From Pseudonocardia sulfidoxydans NBRC 16205 (GTDB lineage Bacteria; Actinomycetota; Actinomycetes; Mycobacteriales; Pseudonocardiaceae): a stretch of 64,000 nt of DNA. Both the position numbers and the translations under genes were made by a program. Below are positions 9,793 to 21,911 of this stretch, piece by piece; within the stretch, counting starts at the first letter, position 1, and each line of letters begins with the position of its first letter. The DNA is taken from positions 40,047-104,046 of the forward strand of contig NZ_BJVJ01000011.1 in the NCBI RefSeq assembly GCF_007989085.1, given 5' to 3'. The notes under the pieces are model-generated. The model made no database searches. It was not told where the DNA came from and saw nothing but the letters and a program-made list of their open reading frames with translations.

Positions 9793-9824
9793 CGGGGCCC
9801 CGGACGTCGCCGTCCGGGGCCCCG
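9793..9824 (-). terminator. Hairpin terminator after csbD
   Basis: CGGGGCCCCGGACG pairs perfectly with CGTCCGGGGCCCCG over 14 bp with a TCGC loop, 15 bp past the csbD stop. No T-run follows. Confidence 0.8.
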
Positions 9825-9839
9825 CGCAGGTGTTGCAAC

Positions 9840-10013
9840 CTACTTCTTGAAGGCGTCCTTGACCTTCTCGCCGGCCTGCTTGAGGCTGCCGGCGACCTGG
9901 TCCTTCTTGCCCTCGGCCTCGAGGCTCCTGTCGTCGGTCGCCTTGCCGGCGCCCTCCTTGGCCTTGCCGGCCATCTCCTGCGCCTTGTTGTCGATCTTGT
10001 CGTCCAGACCCAT
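9840..10013 (-). CDS. CsbD family stress protein
   Basis: A 57-residue, highly charged, Lys/Asp/Glu/Ala-rich protein (MGLDDKIDNKAQEMAGKAKE ...) with the amphipathic repeats of the CsbD family. CsbD-like proteins are induced in general stress responses (sigma-B dependent in Bacillus) and are largely disordered; the molecular role is unknown. The start is fixed by a perfect GAGGAGG five bases before the ATG. It is transcribed away from the ECF sigma gene, with about 215 bp between them, so the sigma factor may control both; no convincing ECF promoter could be read there by eye. Confidence 0.9.
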   Translation of the reverse strand: MGLDDKIDNKAQEMAGKAKEGAGKATDDRSLEAEGKKDQVAGSLKQAGEKVKDAFKK

Positions 10014-10228
10014 CTCGACCTCCTCGCGGTGGGTCCCGGCGCCGGGGGTCGTCCCGGCGGCTGCGGTTCCCTCGACGACCGGATACCCGACGGCCCCTCG
10101 CGCTACACGGTGGATGGCGCGCCGCATTTCCGGCCACAGTATGGTGAGCCCGGTCACAGCAGGCACGATGTGGGTCGACGGGGAGCACGTCGGGGTACGG
10201 CCCACCAGTTCGAGATCCGGGGGGAGCG

Positions 10229-10903
10229 GTGACGGCGTTGCACGATGCCGGAGAGCTGCACCCCGCGCCGGGAGCGGCTCGGCGGAACCCCACGCGCGCG
10301 GCGCCGCAGCCCGACTCGGCGGCGGAGCCCGCGCGACCTGTCGTCGCCACCCCGGACGACCTCGACGAGCAGACCCTGGTCGTGCGCGCCCAGGAGGGCG
10401 ACGTGCGCGCGTTCGAGACGCTGGCCCGTCGCCATCAGGTGGCGTTGTACCGGCTGGCGGTGCGGGTGCTGGGCAACCGTGCCGACGCGGAGGACGCGCT
10501 GCAGGACGGGCTGCTCGACGCGTGGCGCCGGATCGGGTCGTTCCGGGGGGAGGCGTCGTTCTCGACGTGGCTGTACCGCATCGTGACCAACCGCTGTCTG
10601 GGCCTGCTGCGCCGGACGAGGCCCGCGGTGCCGGTCGCCGACCCGACCGAGGCGGGCGACGTCGTCGGCGCGAGGTCGGCGTCGCCGGAACGACAGGCCG
10701 AGCTCGACGCGGGGATGACGGCGCTGGCCGCGGCGCTGACGGGTCTGCCCCACGACCAGCGGGTGTGCTTCGTCCTGCGTGAGCTGGAGGGCCTCGGCTA
10801 CGCGGAGATCGCCGAGATCACGGGTGCGCGTGAGACGACGGTGCGCGGGCGCATCCACCGCGCACGCAAGGCCCTGGCGGAGGTGATGCGGCCGTGGCGC
10901 TGA
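10229..10903 (+). CDS. ECF RNA polymerase sigma factor
   Basis: A 224-residue ECF (group IV) sigma factor. Region 2 covers about residues 55-125, including FETLARRHQVALYRLA, DAEDALQDGLLDAWRRI and FSTWLYRIVTNRCLGLLRR, for core binding and -10 recognition. Region 4 covers about 165-220, with LPHDQRVCFVLRELEGLGYAEIAEI and the recognition helix ETTVRGRIHRARKAL for the -35. A 40-residue disordered N-terminus precedes region 2. The GTG follows GGGGGAG. The next gene overlaps by 10 bp and carries a ZAS-type zinc motif, so it is the likely cognate anti-sigma; two Asp23-like partners follow or flank. The stress signal is unknown. Confidence 0.93.
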   Translation: MTALHDAGELHPAPGAARRNPTRAAPQPDSAAEPARPVVATPDDLDEQTLVVRAQEGDVRAFETLARRHQVALYRLAVRVLGNRADAEDALQDGLLDAWRRIGSFRGEASFSTWLYRIVTNRCLGLLRRTRPAVPVADPTEAGDVVGARSASPERQAELDAGMTALAAALTGLPHDQRVCFVLRELEGLGYAEIAEITGARETTVRGRIHRARKALAEVMRPWR

Positions 10904-11562
10904 CCCCCGACACCGGGACCCCCGACACCGGGACCCCCGACACCGGGACCCCTGACACCAGGACCCCTTACACCCGCACGCCCGGCGCGGTCGAGGCTCA
11001 CGTTCCGGTCGAGCCCCTCGCCTGTGGGCGCGACGCCGCCGAGGTCTGGGACCACACCGAGGCCGGGACGCTCGACGAGCACGAGCGCGACTGCCCGCAC
11101 TGCGGTGCTGCGGCGGCCGACGCGCGCGGGCTGGAGGCGATGGTTGGCAGGCTCGCGCAGGAGCCGCTGGTGCCGCCGGCGACGGTCGTCGACAGGGTCG
11201 TCGGCGCGGTGCTGGCGGAGCTGCGGCCGCGGGACCTGATCCCGCTCGACTCCCCCCACGGCCCGGCGGCGCTCGACGCGGCGGCGGCGGCCGCGGTGCT
11301 GCGCGGTGTCGTCGACGCCATGGCCGGGATGCGGGCGCGCAGCTGCCGGATCGCGCGACCGTCGTCGTCCGACGGCAGGCCCGGTCCGGCCGAGGTGGCG
11401 ATGACGGTGACGGCCCGGTTCGGGGTCGACCTGTCCTCGACGACCGCGCGGGTGCGGCAGATGGTGCTGGCGGCGGGCGAGCAGGCGCTGGGGGTGCCCG
11501 TGGCGCGGGTGGACATCGAGGTGGTCGACGTGTTTCTCGACGAACCGGGCCCGGCACGGTGA
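10894..11562 (+). CDS. ZAS anti-sigma motif joined to Asp23-like domain
   Basis: A 222-residue protein whose GTG start overlaps the ECF sigma gene by 10 bp. After a TPDTG repeat region (residues 4-30) comes C44 and then H63-ERD-C67-PH-C70, the H-x3-C-x2-C core of zinc anti-sigma (ZAS) domains. Residues 120-215 (ALDAAAAAAVLRGVVDAMAG ... VAMTVTARFGVDL ... VDIEVVDVFLD) match the Asp23/Gls24 pattern of helix, strand pair and terminal VDIEV strand. I infer a soluble redox- or envelope-sensing anti-sigma that sequesters the upstream sigma factor, with the Asp23 half as the sensory or scaffolding part. No membrane helix is seen. Domain calls are by motif; the fusion logic is inference. Confidence 0.7.
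   Translation: MALTPDTGTPDTGTPDTGTPDTRTPYTRTPGAVEAHVPVEPLACGRDAAEVWDHTEAGTLDEHERDCPHCGAAAADARGLEAMVGRLAQEPLVPPATVVDRVVGAVLAELRPRDLIPLDSPHGPAALDAAAAAAVLRGVVDAMAGMRARSCRIARPSSSDGRPGPAEVAMTVTARFGVDLSSTTARVRQMVLAAGEQALGVPVARVDIEVVDVFLDEPGPAR
10903..10977. repeat. 15-bp tandem repeats coding TPDTG
   Basis: Five consecutive 15-bp units around ACCCCCGACACCGGG encode TPDTG, TPDTG, TPDTG, TPDTR and TPYTR near the N-terminus of the anti-sigma/Asp23 protein. The first units are almost identical in DNA, pointing to recent slippage. The repeat begins just where the overlap with the sigma gene ends. Confidence 0.9.
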
Positions 11563-11948
11563 GCGACCACCCGGAGACGACGTTCCGCGCCGGGGACGCG
11601 CTGGTCGCGCGGGTCGCGGCGGAGACGGCCGCGGCGGTGCCGGGCGTCGTCGCGCTGCGCACCGACCTCGCCGGGACCCTGCTCGGGCTGGCCGGCCAGG
11701 TGCTGGGGACGCGACGGGCACCGGTGGTGGCTGCGCGCGTCGACGGCGGGCAGGCGGAGGTGTCGCTGTCGGTCGTGACGCGGCTGGGGTTCAACTGCCG
11801 TGACCTCGTGGTGGCGGTGCAGCGGGAGGTCGCGGACGCGGTCCGCGCCTACACCGGGCTCGACACGCTGGTGCGGGTGACGGTCGTCGACGTGCTGATC
11901 GACCGGCCCGCGAGCACGTCGACCGACGCCGACGTCAGCGCGCGGTGA
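11559..11948 (+). CDS. Asp23/Gls24 family envelope stress protein
   Basis: A 129-residue Asp23-like protein: a helix with ALVARVAAETAAAVPGVVAL, the variable loop, strands VVAARVDGGQAEVSLSVVTRLGFN, the helix DLVVAVQREVADAVRAYTGL and the final strand VRVTVVDVLID. The GTG overlaps the stop of the upstream anti-sigma-like gene (GTGA), so all three genes form one translationally coupled unit with the ECF sigma factor. In Staphylococcus Asp23 is a membrane-anchored cytoplasmic scaffold induced by alkaline shock; here no anchor is visible. Its 3' end overlaps the convergent FhuF-like gene by 14 bp. Confidence 0.8.
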   Translation: MSDHPETTFRAGDALVARVAAETAAAVPGVVALRTDLAGTLLGLAGQVLGTRRAPVVAARVDGGQAEVSLSVVTRLGFNCRDLVVAVQREVADAVRAYTGLDTLVRVTVVDVLIDRPASTSTDADVSAR

Positions 11949-12681
11949 GGACGCAGTCGCCGCAGGTCCCACCGCCGGGTGCCTTGTAGTAGAGGCAGCA
12001 GGACCGTCGCCGGAAGGTCCAGCCCGTGTCGGGGCGGACGGGCGCGAGCCGCTCCCCCGCGGCGGCGAGGGCGGGGTGGTCGAGTACCGCCGCGGCGATG
12101 TCCGCGGCCCGCTGCGCGGCGTGCGGGCGACCGGTCGCGACCAGCCGTTTCCCCGCGGCGACCGACGAGGCGGCGTTTCCCCACAGGGTGCGCGGTGAGA
12201 CGCGGACGTGGGCGCAGACGGCGTCGACGAGCGGGGCGAGGTGCTCGTCGACGAGGAACCCGGCGAGCCGGGCCCCCAGGGTGGCGACGTCCGGGCCGGG
12301 GCCCGCGAACACCCCCGGGTCGTCGACCCACAGCGGCCACGGCCCGGTGGCGGAGACGCGCCAGTGCACGTCGGCGGCGGTCAGGGCGGGAACGACGTCG
12401 TGCAGGATCGCGACGGCCAGCGGTGCGGACAGGACCCGGGCAGCCATCCCCTGCATGGTGATCGAGGCGGCGATGCGGTCGTCGACGGGCCCGGCGTCGC
12501 CGCCGAGGACGCGTCCGACGTGCGCGATCCGCGCACCCATCGGTGCGGGGTCGGTCCAGAGCTCGGCCAGCGGGCGCCAGGTGGGGTCGACCGCCTCCGC
12601 CGGGTTGGTGTCGACGAGGAAGAAGTCGTTGAACCCCGCGACGTCGGCGAGTGCCGCCCGGACGTCGACGCGCTCTCCCAT
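11935..12681 (-). CDS. (2Fe-2S) FhuF-like ferric-iron reductase
   Basis: A 248-residue protein ending in the FhuF C-terminal cluster-binding signature, RRSCCLYYKAPGG then CGDC: a CC pair followed by C-x2-C about ten residues later, which in FhuF binds a 2Fe-2S centre. The upstream half (AAGERLAPVRPDTGWTF, NAASSVAAGKRLV) fits siderophore-iron reductases that release iron from ferric siderophores in the cytoplasm. The ATG lies six bases after GACACT, a -10-like hexamer, suggesting a leaderless message. No siderophore genes are adjacent, so its substrate is not indicated. The gene ends inside the convergent Asp23 gene. Confidence 0.85.
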   Translation of the reverse strand: MGERVDVRAALADVAGFNDFFLVDTNPAEAVDPTWRPLAELWTDPAPMGARIAHVGRVLGGDAGPVDDRIAASITMQGMAARVLSAPLAVAILHDVVPALTAADVHWRVSATGPWPLWVDDPGVFAGPGPDVATLGARLAGFLVDEHLAPLVDAVCAHVRVSPRTLWGNAASSVAAGKRLVATGRPHAAQRAADIAAAVLDHPALAAAGERLAPVRPDTGWTFRRRSCCLYYKAPGGGTCGDCVLTAR

Positions 12682-13180
12682 GGCGACAGTGTCACGCACG
12701 GCCGTGGGCCCCGGGGCGGGCGGCCCACCCGGCGTGTTCGCGGACCGTCACCACCACTGGGCCGAACGAGTGACGATCTTGTTCTCGGCACGGTGTTCCG
12801 CAGGTCGCGACTGGGTTCCGCGCGGGCGGGCAGGCCTCGGAACAGGGCGGTTCTCGCAGGTCGGGCCGGGAGTCATCCTGCTCACTCACCGCGTGAGTAG
12901 CGGAATCCGGGGGCCGCGTGCGACGCTTTGCGCGGATGACCGCACCCGGAGTTGTGCGCGGTCGCGTTCGTGGTGCGCAGACGACCCCGGTTCGTGAGAG
13001 GTCGTCCTGCCGCCGCGCGTCCGTGTAACGACGGGTTTGGCATTCGAGTTCCCGATTGGTGCACCTGAACGGACGAGCACCCGCGTCCAGGCGGGCGTGT
13101 CGGATACTCTGTTCGGAACCATTAGGTCCACGTCGTCCCGATGCGAACGTCGGGGTGCACCGAGACGACAGGAGGAGCTG
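12682..13180. promoter_or_regulatory. Divergent intergenic region upstream of gltB
   Basis: About 500 bp separate the FhuF-like and gltB starts, and no frame here has convincing coding character. For gltB the best -10-like hexamer is GATACT at 13103-13108, roughly 70 bp before the start codon, without a good -35. The ribosome-binding site AGGAGG stands immediately before the TTG. The long leader could hold nitrogen-responsive control, but I recognise no GlnR box with certainty. Confidence 0.35.
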
Positions 13181-17741
<4,561 letters not shown>

Positions 17742-17749
<8 letters not shown>

Positions 17750-19196
17750 CCCGAAGGGATTCCTCACCACCGAGCGGGAGACCCCGAAGCGCCGTCCCGT
17801 CGACCTGCGCCTGATGGACTGGCGCGAGGTCTACGAGGACTTCCCGCGCGAGAACCTGGAGAAGCAGGCCGGGCGCTGCATGAACTGCGGTATCCCGTTC
17901 TGCCACCAGGGCTGCCCGCTGGGCAACCTCATCCCCGAGTGGAACGACCAGGTCTGGCGCCACGACTGGCGCGAGGCCATCGAGCGGCTGCACGCCACCA
18001 ACAACTTCCCGGAGTTCACCGGGACGCTGTGCCCCGCCCCGTGCGAGGCGGCGTGCGTGCTGGGGATCAACCAGAACCCCGTCACCATCAAGCAGGTCGA
18101 GATCGAGATCATCGACCGCGCCTGGGACGAAGGGTGGGTCACCCCGCAGCCGCCGCAGGTGCGGACCGGTAAGAAGGTCGCGGTCGTCGGCTCCGGGCCC
18201 GCGGGCCTGGCCGCCGCGCAGCAGCTCACCCGGGTCGGGCACGAGGTCGTCGTGTTCGAGCGGGCGGACCGCATCGGCGGCCTGCTGCGCTACGGCATCC
18301 CCGAGTTCAAGATGGAGAAGGCGCGGCTCGACCGCCGCCTCCAGCAGATGAAGGACGAGGGCACCCTGTTCAGGGCGTCGGTCGACGTCGGCACCGACAT
18401 CACCGCGTCGCAGCTGCGGGCCGAGTTCGACGCGGTCGTCCTCGCGGGCGGGGCGACGGCGTGGCGCGACATCCCCGTCGAGGGGCGTGAGCTCGCGGGC
18501 ATCTACCAGGCGATGGAGTTCCTGCCGTGGGCCAACCACGTGCAGCAGGGCGACATCGACGCACCGCCGGTCTCGGCGGAGGGCAAGCACGTCGTGATCA
18601 TCGGCGGCGGTGACACGGGTGCCGACTGCCTCGGCACCTCGCACCGCCAGGGCGCCGCCTCGGTGACGCAGCTGGAGATCATGCCGACGCCGCCGGAGCA
18701 CCGCACCGCGGGCATGCCGTGGCCGACCTACCCGATGGTCTACCGCGTCTCCTCGGCCCACGAGGAGGGCGGCGAGCGCCTGTTCGCGGTCAACACGACC
18801 GAGTTCGTCGGCGACTCCGACGGCCACGTCCGCGCGCTGCGCCTCGTCGAGGTCAGCCGCGACGAGTCGGGCCGCTTCGTGCCCGTCGACGGCACCGAGC
18901 GCGAGCTTCGGGCCGACCTCGTGCTGCTGGCGATGGGCTTCGTCGGCCCGGAGAAGGGCAAGCTCGTCACCGACCTGGGCGTGGAGCTCGACGAGCGCGG
19001 CAACGTCGCGCGCGACGACGCGTACATGACCAGCGTCGACGGCGTGTTCTCCGCGGGCGACATGGGCCGCGGCCAGTCGCTGATCGTGTGGGCGATCGCG
19101 GAGGGCCGCTCGGCCGCCGCGGGCGTCGACCGGTTCCTGACCGGCCGGGACGTCCTCCCCCGCCCGATCAACCCGACGGACCGTCAGATCGCCTGA
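17742..19196 (+). CDS. gltD: Glutamate synthase small subunit
   Basis: The 484-residue NADPH-oxidising partner of GltB. Its ATG lies eight bases before the gltB stop, so synthesis is coupled. N-terminal cysteine sets for two 4Fe-4S clusters are visible ([17 protein letters not shown] and [14 protein letters not shown]), then the FAD-binding [13 protein letters not shown] and the NADPH-binding GGGDTGADC. The terminal [16 protein letters not shown] closes the FAD site. Electrons pass NADPH to FAD to Fe-S to the GltB FMN. A 63-bp palindromic element 12 bp past the stop probably ends the operon. Confidence 0.97.
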
Positions 19197-19207
19197 CGCG
19201 TCGTCCG

Positions 19208-19270
19208 CGCCGAGTTCGACCTGAGACTGCTTCGATCATGGTCGGGACCAGTCGGATGTCGAACTCGGCG
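19208..19270. repeat. Palindromic element family 2, copy A (63 bp)
   Basis: CGCCGAGTTCGAC and GTCGAACTCGGCG bound a 63-bp unit between convergent gltD and the truncated CDF gene. The interior TTCGATCATGGTCG is the reverse complement of the interior of copies at 25097 and 47028, so this copy is inverted relative to them. Inner arms are less well paired than in copy B. Confidence 0.92.
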
Positions 19271-19278
19271 TTCAGGGA

Positions 19279-19797
19279 TCAGGGGGACACCTCGGCGAGG
19301 TCGGGGAAGCGCGCCCGCAGGTCGGCGTCGATCTCCACACAGGTGCGTTCGAGATCGGCCGCGCCGAGCGTGTCGTCGAAGTCGAGCCTGGCGCACACCA
19401 GGATCTGGTCGGTGCCGAGCATCATCGTGAGCAGGTAGACCACGGAGTCGACCTCGCGCCGGGCGGCGAGTGCGTCGCGGATCGCGACGACGGTCCGCGG
19501 GTCGGCCTGACGGCCGACGAGCAGGCCCTTGTTGGTGCGCCCCAGGACATAGGCGACGCCGGTGAGCAGCAGGCCGATCAGCAGCGAGGCGATGCCGTCG
19601 TAGATCGCGGAGCCGGTGAGCTGGTGCAGCCCGACGCCGCCGAAGGCCAGCAGCAGCCCGATGAGCGCGGCGGAGTCCTCGAAGAACACCGTCTTGACCG
19701 TGGGATCGTCGGTGCGGCGCAACCACTCCAGCGAGGACAGGTCGTCGGCGGCGGCTTCGCGGCGCAGCTGGCGGACGGCCGCGCGGGGTTCGGCCAC
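19279..19797 (-). pseudogene. N-terminally truncated CDF cation transporter
   Basis: The frame encodes the C-terminal half of a cation diffusion facilitator: RTDDPTVKTVFFEDSAALIGLLL, two hydrophobic segments with IYDGIASLLIGLLL, LLVGRQADP, then the cytoplasmic domain VYLLTMMLGTDQILVCARLDF. Full CDF transporters are about 300 residues with six helices; here only about 172 follow a GTG and the first three helices with the metal-site HxxxD are missing. Upstream sequence to 20040 shows no CDF remnants I can read. It is therefore probably a decayed gene, though a translated fragment cannot be excluded. The 3' end faces copy A of the 63-bp element. Confidence 0.75.
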
Positions 19798-20040
19798 GTG
19801 CGCAGCGTATGACCCCTCGGGGCGGGGCGCCGCCCCTGCAACGGTTGTCCCCGGGTGGGCTGTCGGCGGTGACCGGTTCGTCCTGATCTGCCGACGGCAC
19901 AAGGGATGTGGGCGCCCCGTCGAGTCGTCAGGCTGTTGTGATCATCGGCGTGTCGTGCCGGTCGCCGACGCCGGGTGCCCGCTCGACGGCCCTGGGCGAG
20001 GGACCGAAACTCCTCGCCCGCCCGCGCGTTGTCCGAGTGA

Positions 20041-20078
20041 CCGGGACCGGTGGAACGGGGAGCCTCCACCGGTCCCGG
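20041..20078 (-). terminator. Hairpin terminator after Ddn-like gene
   Basis: CCGGGACCGGTGGA pairs perfectly with TCCACCGGTCCCGG (14 bp, ten-base loop) 22 bp past the stop of the minus-strand gene. The 240 bp between this hairpin and the truncated CDF gene hold nothing I can identify. Confidence 0.75.
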
Positions 20079-20100
20079 TTGGTCTGTCCGGGGCGTCGCA

Positions 20101-20553
20101 TCACGCGGGCAGGAGCCGGAAGACCGGGTAGCCGGGCGCGATGACGAGCAGGGACGCGTCGTCGGCGGAGGCGTCCGCCCCGTCGAAGAAGACACCCACC
20201 TCGAACTTCCAGCGGCGCAGGTACTCGCGCAGGATCGCGGGCTTGGCGGCGTCGTCGAGCTCGGTGACGGCGATGGTCTCGGTGCGCCGGCCCACGCGGA
20301 GCTCGCCGCCGCCCGCGACGCGGATGTTGCGCACCCACTGGGTGACCCCGCGCGGGGCGACGAGGTAGCGCTCGCCGTCGACGGTGAGCAGGTTGACCGG
20401 TGTGGTCCGCCACTCGCCGCTGGTGCGGCCGCGGACGGCGAGGACCCTGCTGCCCCAGACGCTGACGCCGAGGCGGGTGAGTCCGGCGACGGCGCCGTTG
20501 AACAGGGCGGTGAGGCGGCCGGGGGCGATGTAGCGGGCGGCGGTGGCGGTCAC
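20101..20553 (-). CDS. Ddn-like deazaflavin (F420)-dependent nitroreductase
   Basis: A 150-residue member of the deazaflavin-dependent nitroreductase (Ddn) family, split-barrel enzymes that use reduced F420. Typical landmarks are SRVLAVRGRTSGEWRTTPVNLL, the strand YLVAPRGVTQWVRNIRVAG, and the GGELRVGRRTE turn before AVTELDD. The start GTG follows GAGGAGG-ACACC. Its promoter (TTGACG, 17 bp, TTCACT) lies between two copies of AGAGCAGTGCTCT, so it is almost certainly controlled by a TetR-type repressor. No such regulator is adjacent in the window. The physiological substrate is unknown. Confidence 0.88.
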   Translation of the reverse strand: MTATAARYIAPGRLTALFNGAVAGLTRLGVSVWGSRVLAVRGRTSGEWRTTPVNLLTVDGERYLVAPRGVTQWVRNIRVAGGGELRVGRRTETIAVTELDDAAKPAILREYLRRWKFEVGVFFDGADASADDASLLVIAPGYPVFRLLPA

Positions 20554-20571
20554 GGTGTCCTCCTCGGTTTC

Positions 20572-20637
20572 GAGAGCAGTGCTCTCTGTCGAGGACAGTG
20601 AACCTCTCCTGCGCGCCCACGTCAAGAGCAGTGCTCT
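20572..20637 (-). promoter_or_regulatory. Promoter flanked by twin TetR-type operators
   Basis: Two palindromes, GAGAGCAGTGCTCTC (20572-20586) and AGAGCAGTGCTCT (20625-20637), stand 52 bp apart centre to centre. Between them on the minus strand are TTGACG (20620-20625), a 17-bp spacer and TTCACT (20597-20602). The upstream operator overlaps the -35 and the other lies just past the start point, an arrangement suited to tight repression, perhaps by looping or dual binding. The palindrome type is that bound by TetR-family repressors. Confidence 0.75.
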
Positions 20638-20670
20638 CGTTTCGGATCAACGGCCGGCAGGATCGGGGTC

Positions 20671-20710
20671 GTGAGCGGCAATAGTCGCTCCAGCGACTAT
20701 TGCCGCTCAC
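20671..20710. repeat. Palindromic element family 1, copy 2 (40 bp)
   Basis: A perfect 19-bp inverted repeat (GTGAGCGGCAATAGTCGCT and complement) with a two-base centre, 13 bp past the 3' end of the minus-strand gene that ends at 20724. Relative to copy 1, one arm base changed G to A and its partner C to T. Confidence 0.95.
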
Positions 20711-20723
20711 AGACGTAGTCAGG

Positions 20724-20981
20724 TCAGGACTCGATGAGCTCCAGCTCGAACGCGTCGTCGCCGATCCAGACCCGCAGACCGTCGCCGTCGTCGGTGATGA
20801 AGCCGTCCTCCTCCTCACCCAGTTCCCGGATCGCCCCGAGGGCACGCTTGCTCAGCTCGATCCGGCCCCCACCGATATCCATCGGCCGGTACTCAGGGGC
20901 GAGGCGGGCGGTACGGCTCTCGGTGGAAAGCCATCGCGCGTTGTCCTCGCCGACCTCGGCCACCCACGTCATCGTCGACAT
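20724..20981 (-). CDS. Small hypothetical protein, 85 residues
   Basis: MSTMTWVAEVGEDNARWLST opens a soluble, acidic protein with no domain I recognise. It contains PEYRPMDIGGGRIELSKRA and ends in an acidic tail, DGFITDDGDGLRVWIGDDAF, suggesting a small beta-rich fold. A second ATG three codons in is an equally good start. It is flanked by a 40-bp palindrome at its 3' end and a DedA-type gene upstream on the same strand, 53 bp away. Coding is supported by the stable frame and codon use; function is unknown. Confidence 0.6.
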   Translation of the reverse strand: MSTMTWVAEVGEDNARWLSTESRTARLAPEYRPMDIGGGRIELSKRALGAIRELGEEEDGFITDDGDGLRVWIGDDAFELELIES

Positions 20982-21034
20982 GACGCAAGTATTCGCCGTC
21001 AGCCGGGCCAGGAGAAGATCCCGGCCGGGCGGTG

Positions 21035-21676
21035 TCACGCAGCGACGAAATACGCGGTTGCGGGCTCGGCGGCCACCGCCTCGCGCCGCAGCCGTCGAAC
21101 CCGCAGCCGGTAGTAGATGCCGAACGCGGACGCGGTCACCGCGGCCATCCCGGCGCCGACCGCGAGACCGACGAGCGGGCTCTCGGCCACGACCGGCCCC
21201 AGCAGCAGGCCTGCCACCAGCATGTACACACCCCACGCCGACGACGACGCCAGCGAGCACGGCACGAACCGGCGTACCGGCAGCCCCACGCGGCCCGCGA
21301 CCGCCGTGCTGACGAGCCGTCCGCTCGGCACGAACCGCGCCGCGACGAGCGCGACCAGCGGCCGGGTCAGCATCGTCGCCGTCACGCACTGCGCGACCGG
21401 GCCGGCGCGGTCGACGTGGCGGGCCACCAGCCGCGTCGACGACCGGCCCAGCGCGTGCACCAGCAGGTCGCCCAGCACGCAGCCCAGCAACGCGGCGAGG
21501 ACCAGCAGGGCGACGGCGCCGACGTCACCGTCGGCGAACGCCGCGGCGTACCCCGTCATCAGGATCGTCTCGCTGGGCAGCATCGGGAACGGCGCGTCGA
21601 GCGCGACGAGGACGACGAGCGCCAGCGGCAGCCATGGGCTGTGCAGAACGGCCGTGCAGATCGAGACGACGTCCAC
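21035..21676 (-). CDS. DedA/VTT-domain membrane protein
   Basis: A 213-residue polytopic protein of the DedA (SNARE-associated, VTT) type. The first helix is followed by PFPMLPSETILMTGYAAA, matching the family re-entrant motif with the conserved proline-Ser/Glu-Thr; the second half has RFVPSGRLVSTAVAGRVGLP, equivalent to the conserved R-F-x-P-x-x-R segment. DedA proteins are implicated in undecaprenyl-phosphate or lipid recycling and membrane potential. The GTG start has GAGGGGAG seven bases upstream. The C-terminus ends in a basic stretch (YYRLRVRRLRRE). It may be co-transcribed with the small downstream gene. Confidence 0.8.
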   Translation of the reverse strand: MDVVSICTAVLHSPWLPLALVVLVALDAPFPMLPSETILMTGYAAAFADGDVGAVALLVLAALLGCVLGDLLVHALGRSSTRLVARHVDRAGPVAQCVTATMLTRPLVALVAARFVPSGRLVSTAVAGRVGLPVRRFVPCSLASSSAWGVYMLVAGLLLGPVVAESPLVGLAVGAGMAAVTASAFGIYYRLRVRRLRREAVAAEPATAYFVAA

Positions 21677-21911
21677 GCTCGCACTCCCCTCTCGTGGCGG
21701 CGACCGACGTCGATACTTCGCGATCGACGCCCCCGAATCAGTGGGGGCCGCCCGCCAACCAGAGGTAGGGCCAGCCTCACCCCCGACGGCGCAGCGGGCA
21801 ATCCGCCGGTCGGCGCAGCGCGGTGAGCGGCGGCACGGACGCGACCGGCCACGGCCCGGCTACCGTTCGACGGGGCGCGCCACGGCGGCGCGTCGCGAAC
21901 CGGGAGGTGCG

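Noticed and set aside
10014..10228. An ECF-type promoter (GGAAC with a 16-17 bp spaced partner) between csbD and sigma
   Set aside because: A GGAACC occurs on the minus strand but no matching -10 element was found at the right distance.
12682..13180. A GlnR operator upstream of gltB
   Set aside because: No paired gTnAc-type half-sites with proper spacing were found by eye; a matrix search would be needed.
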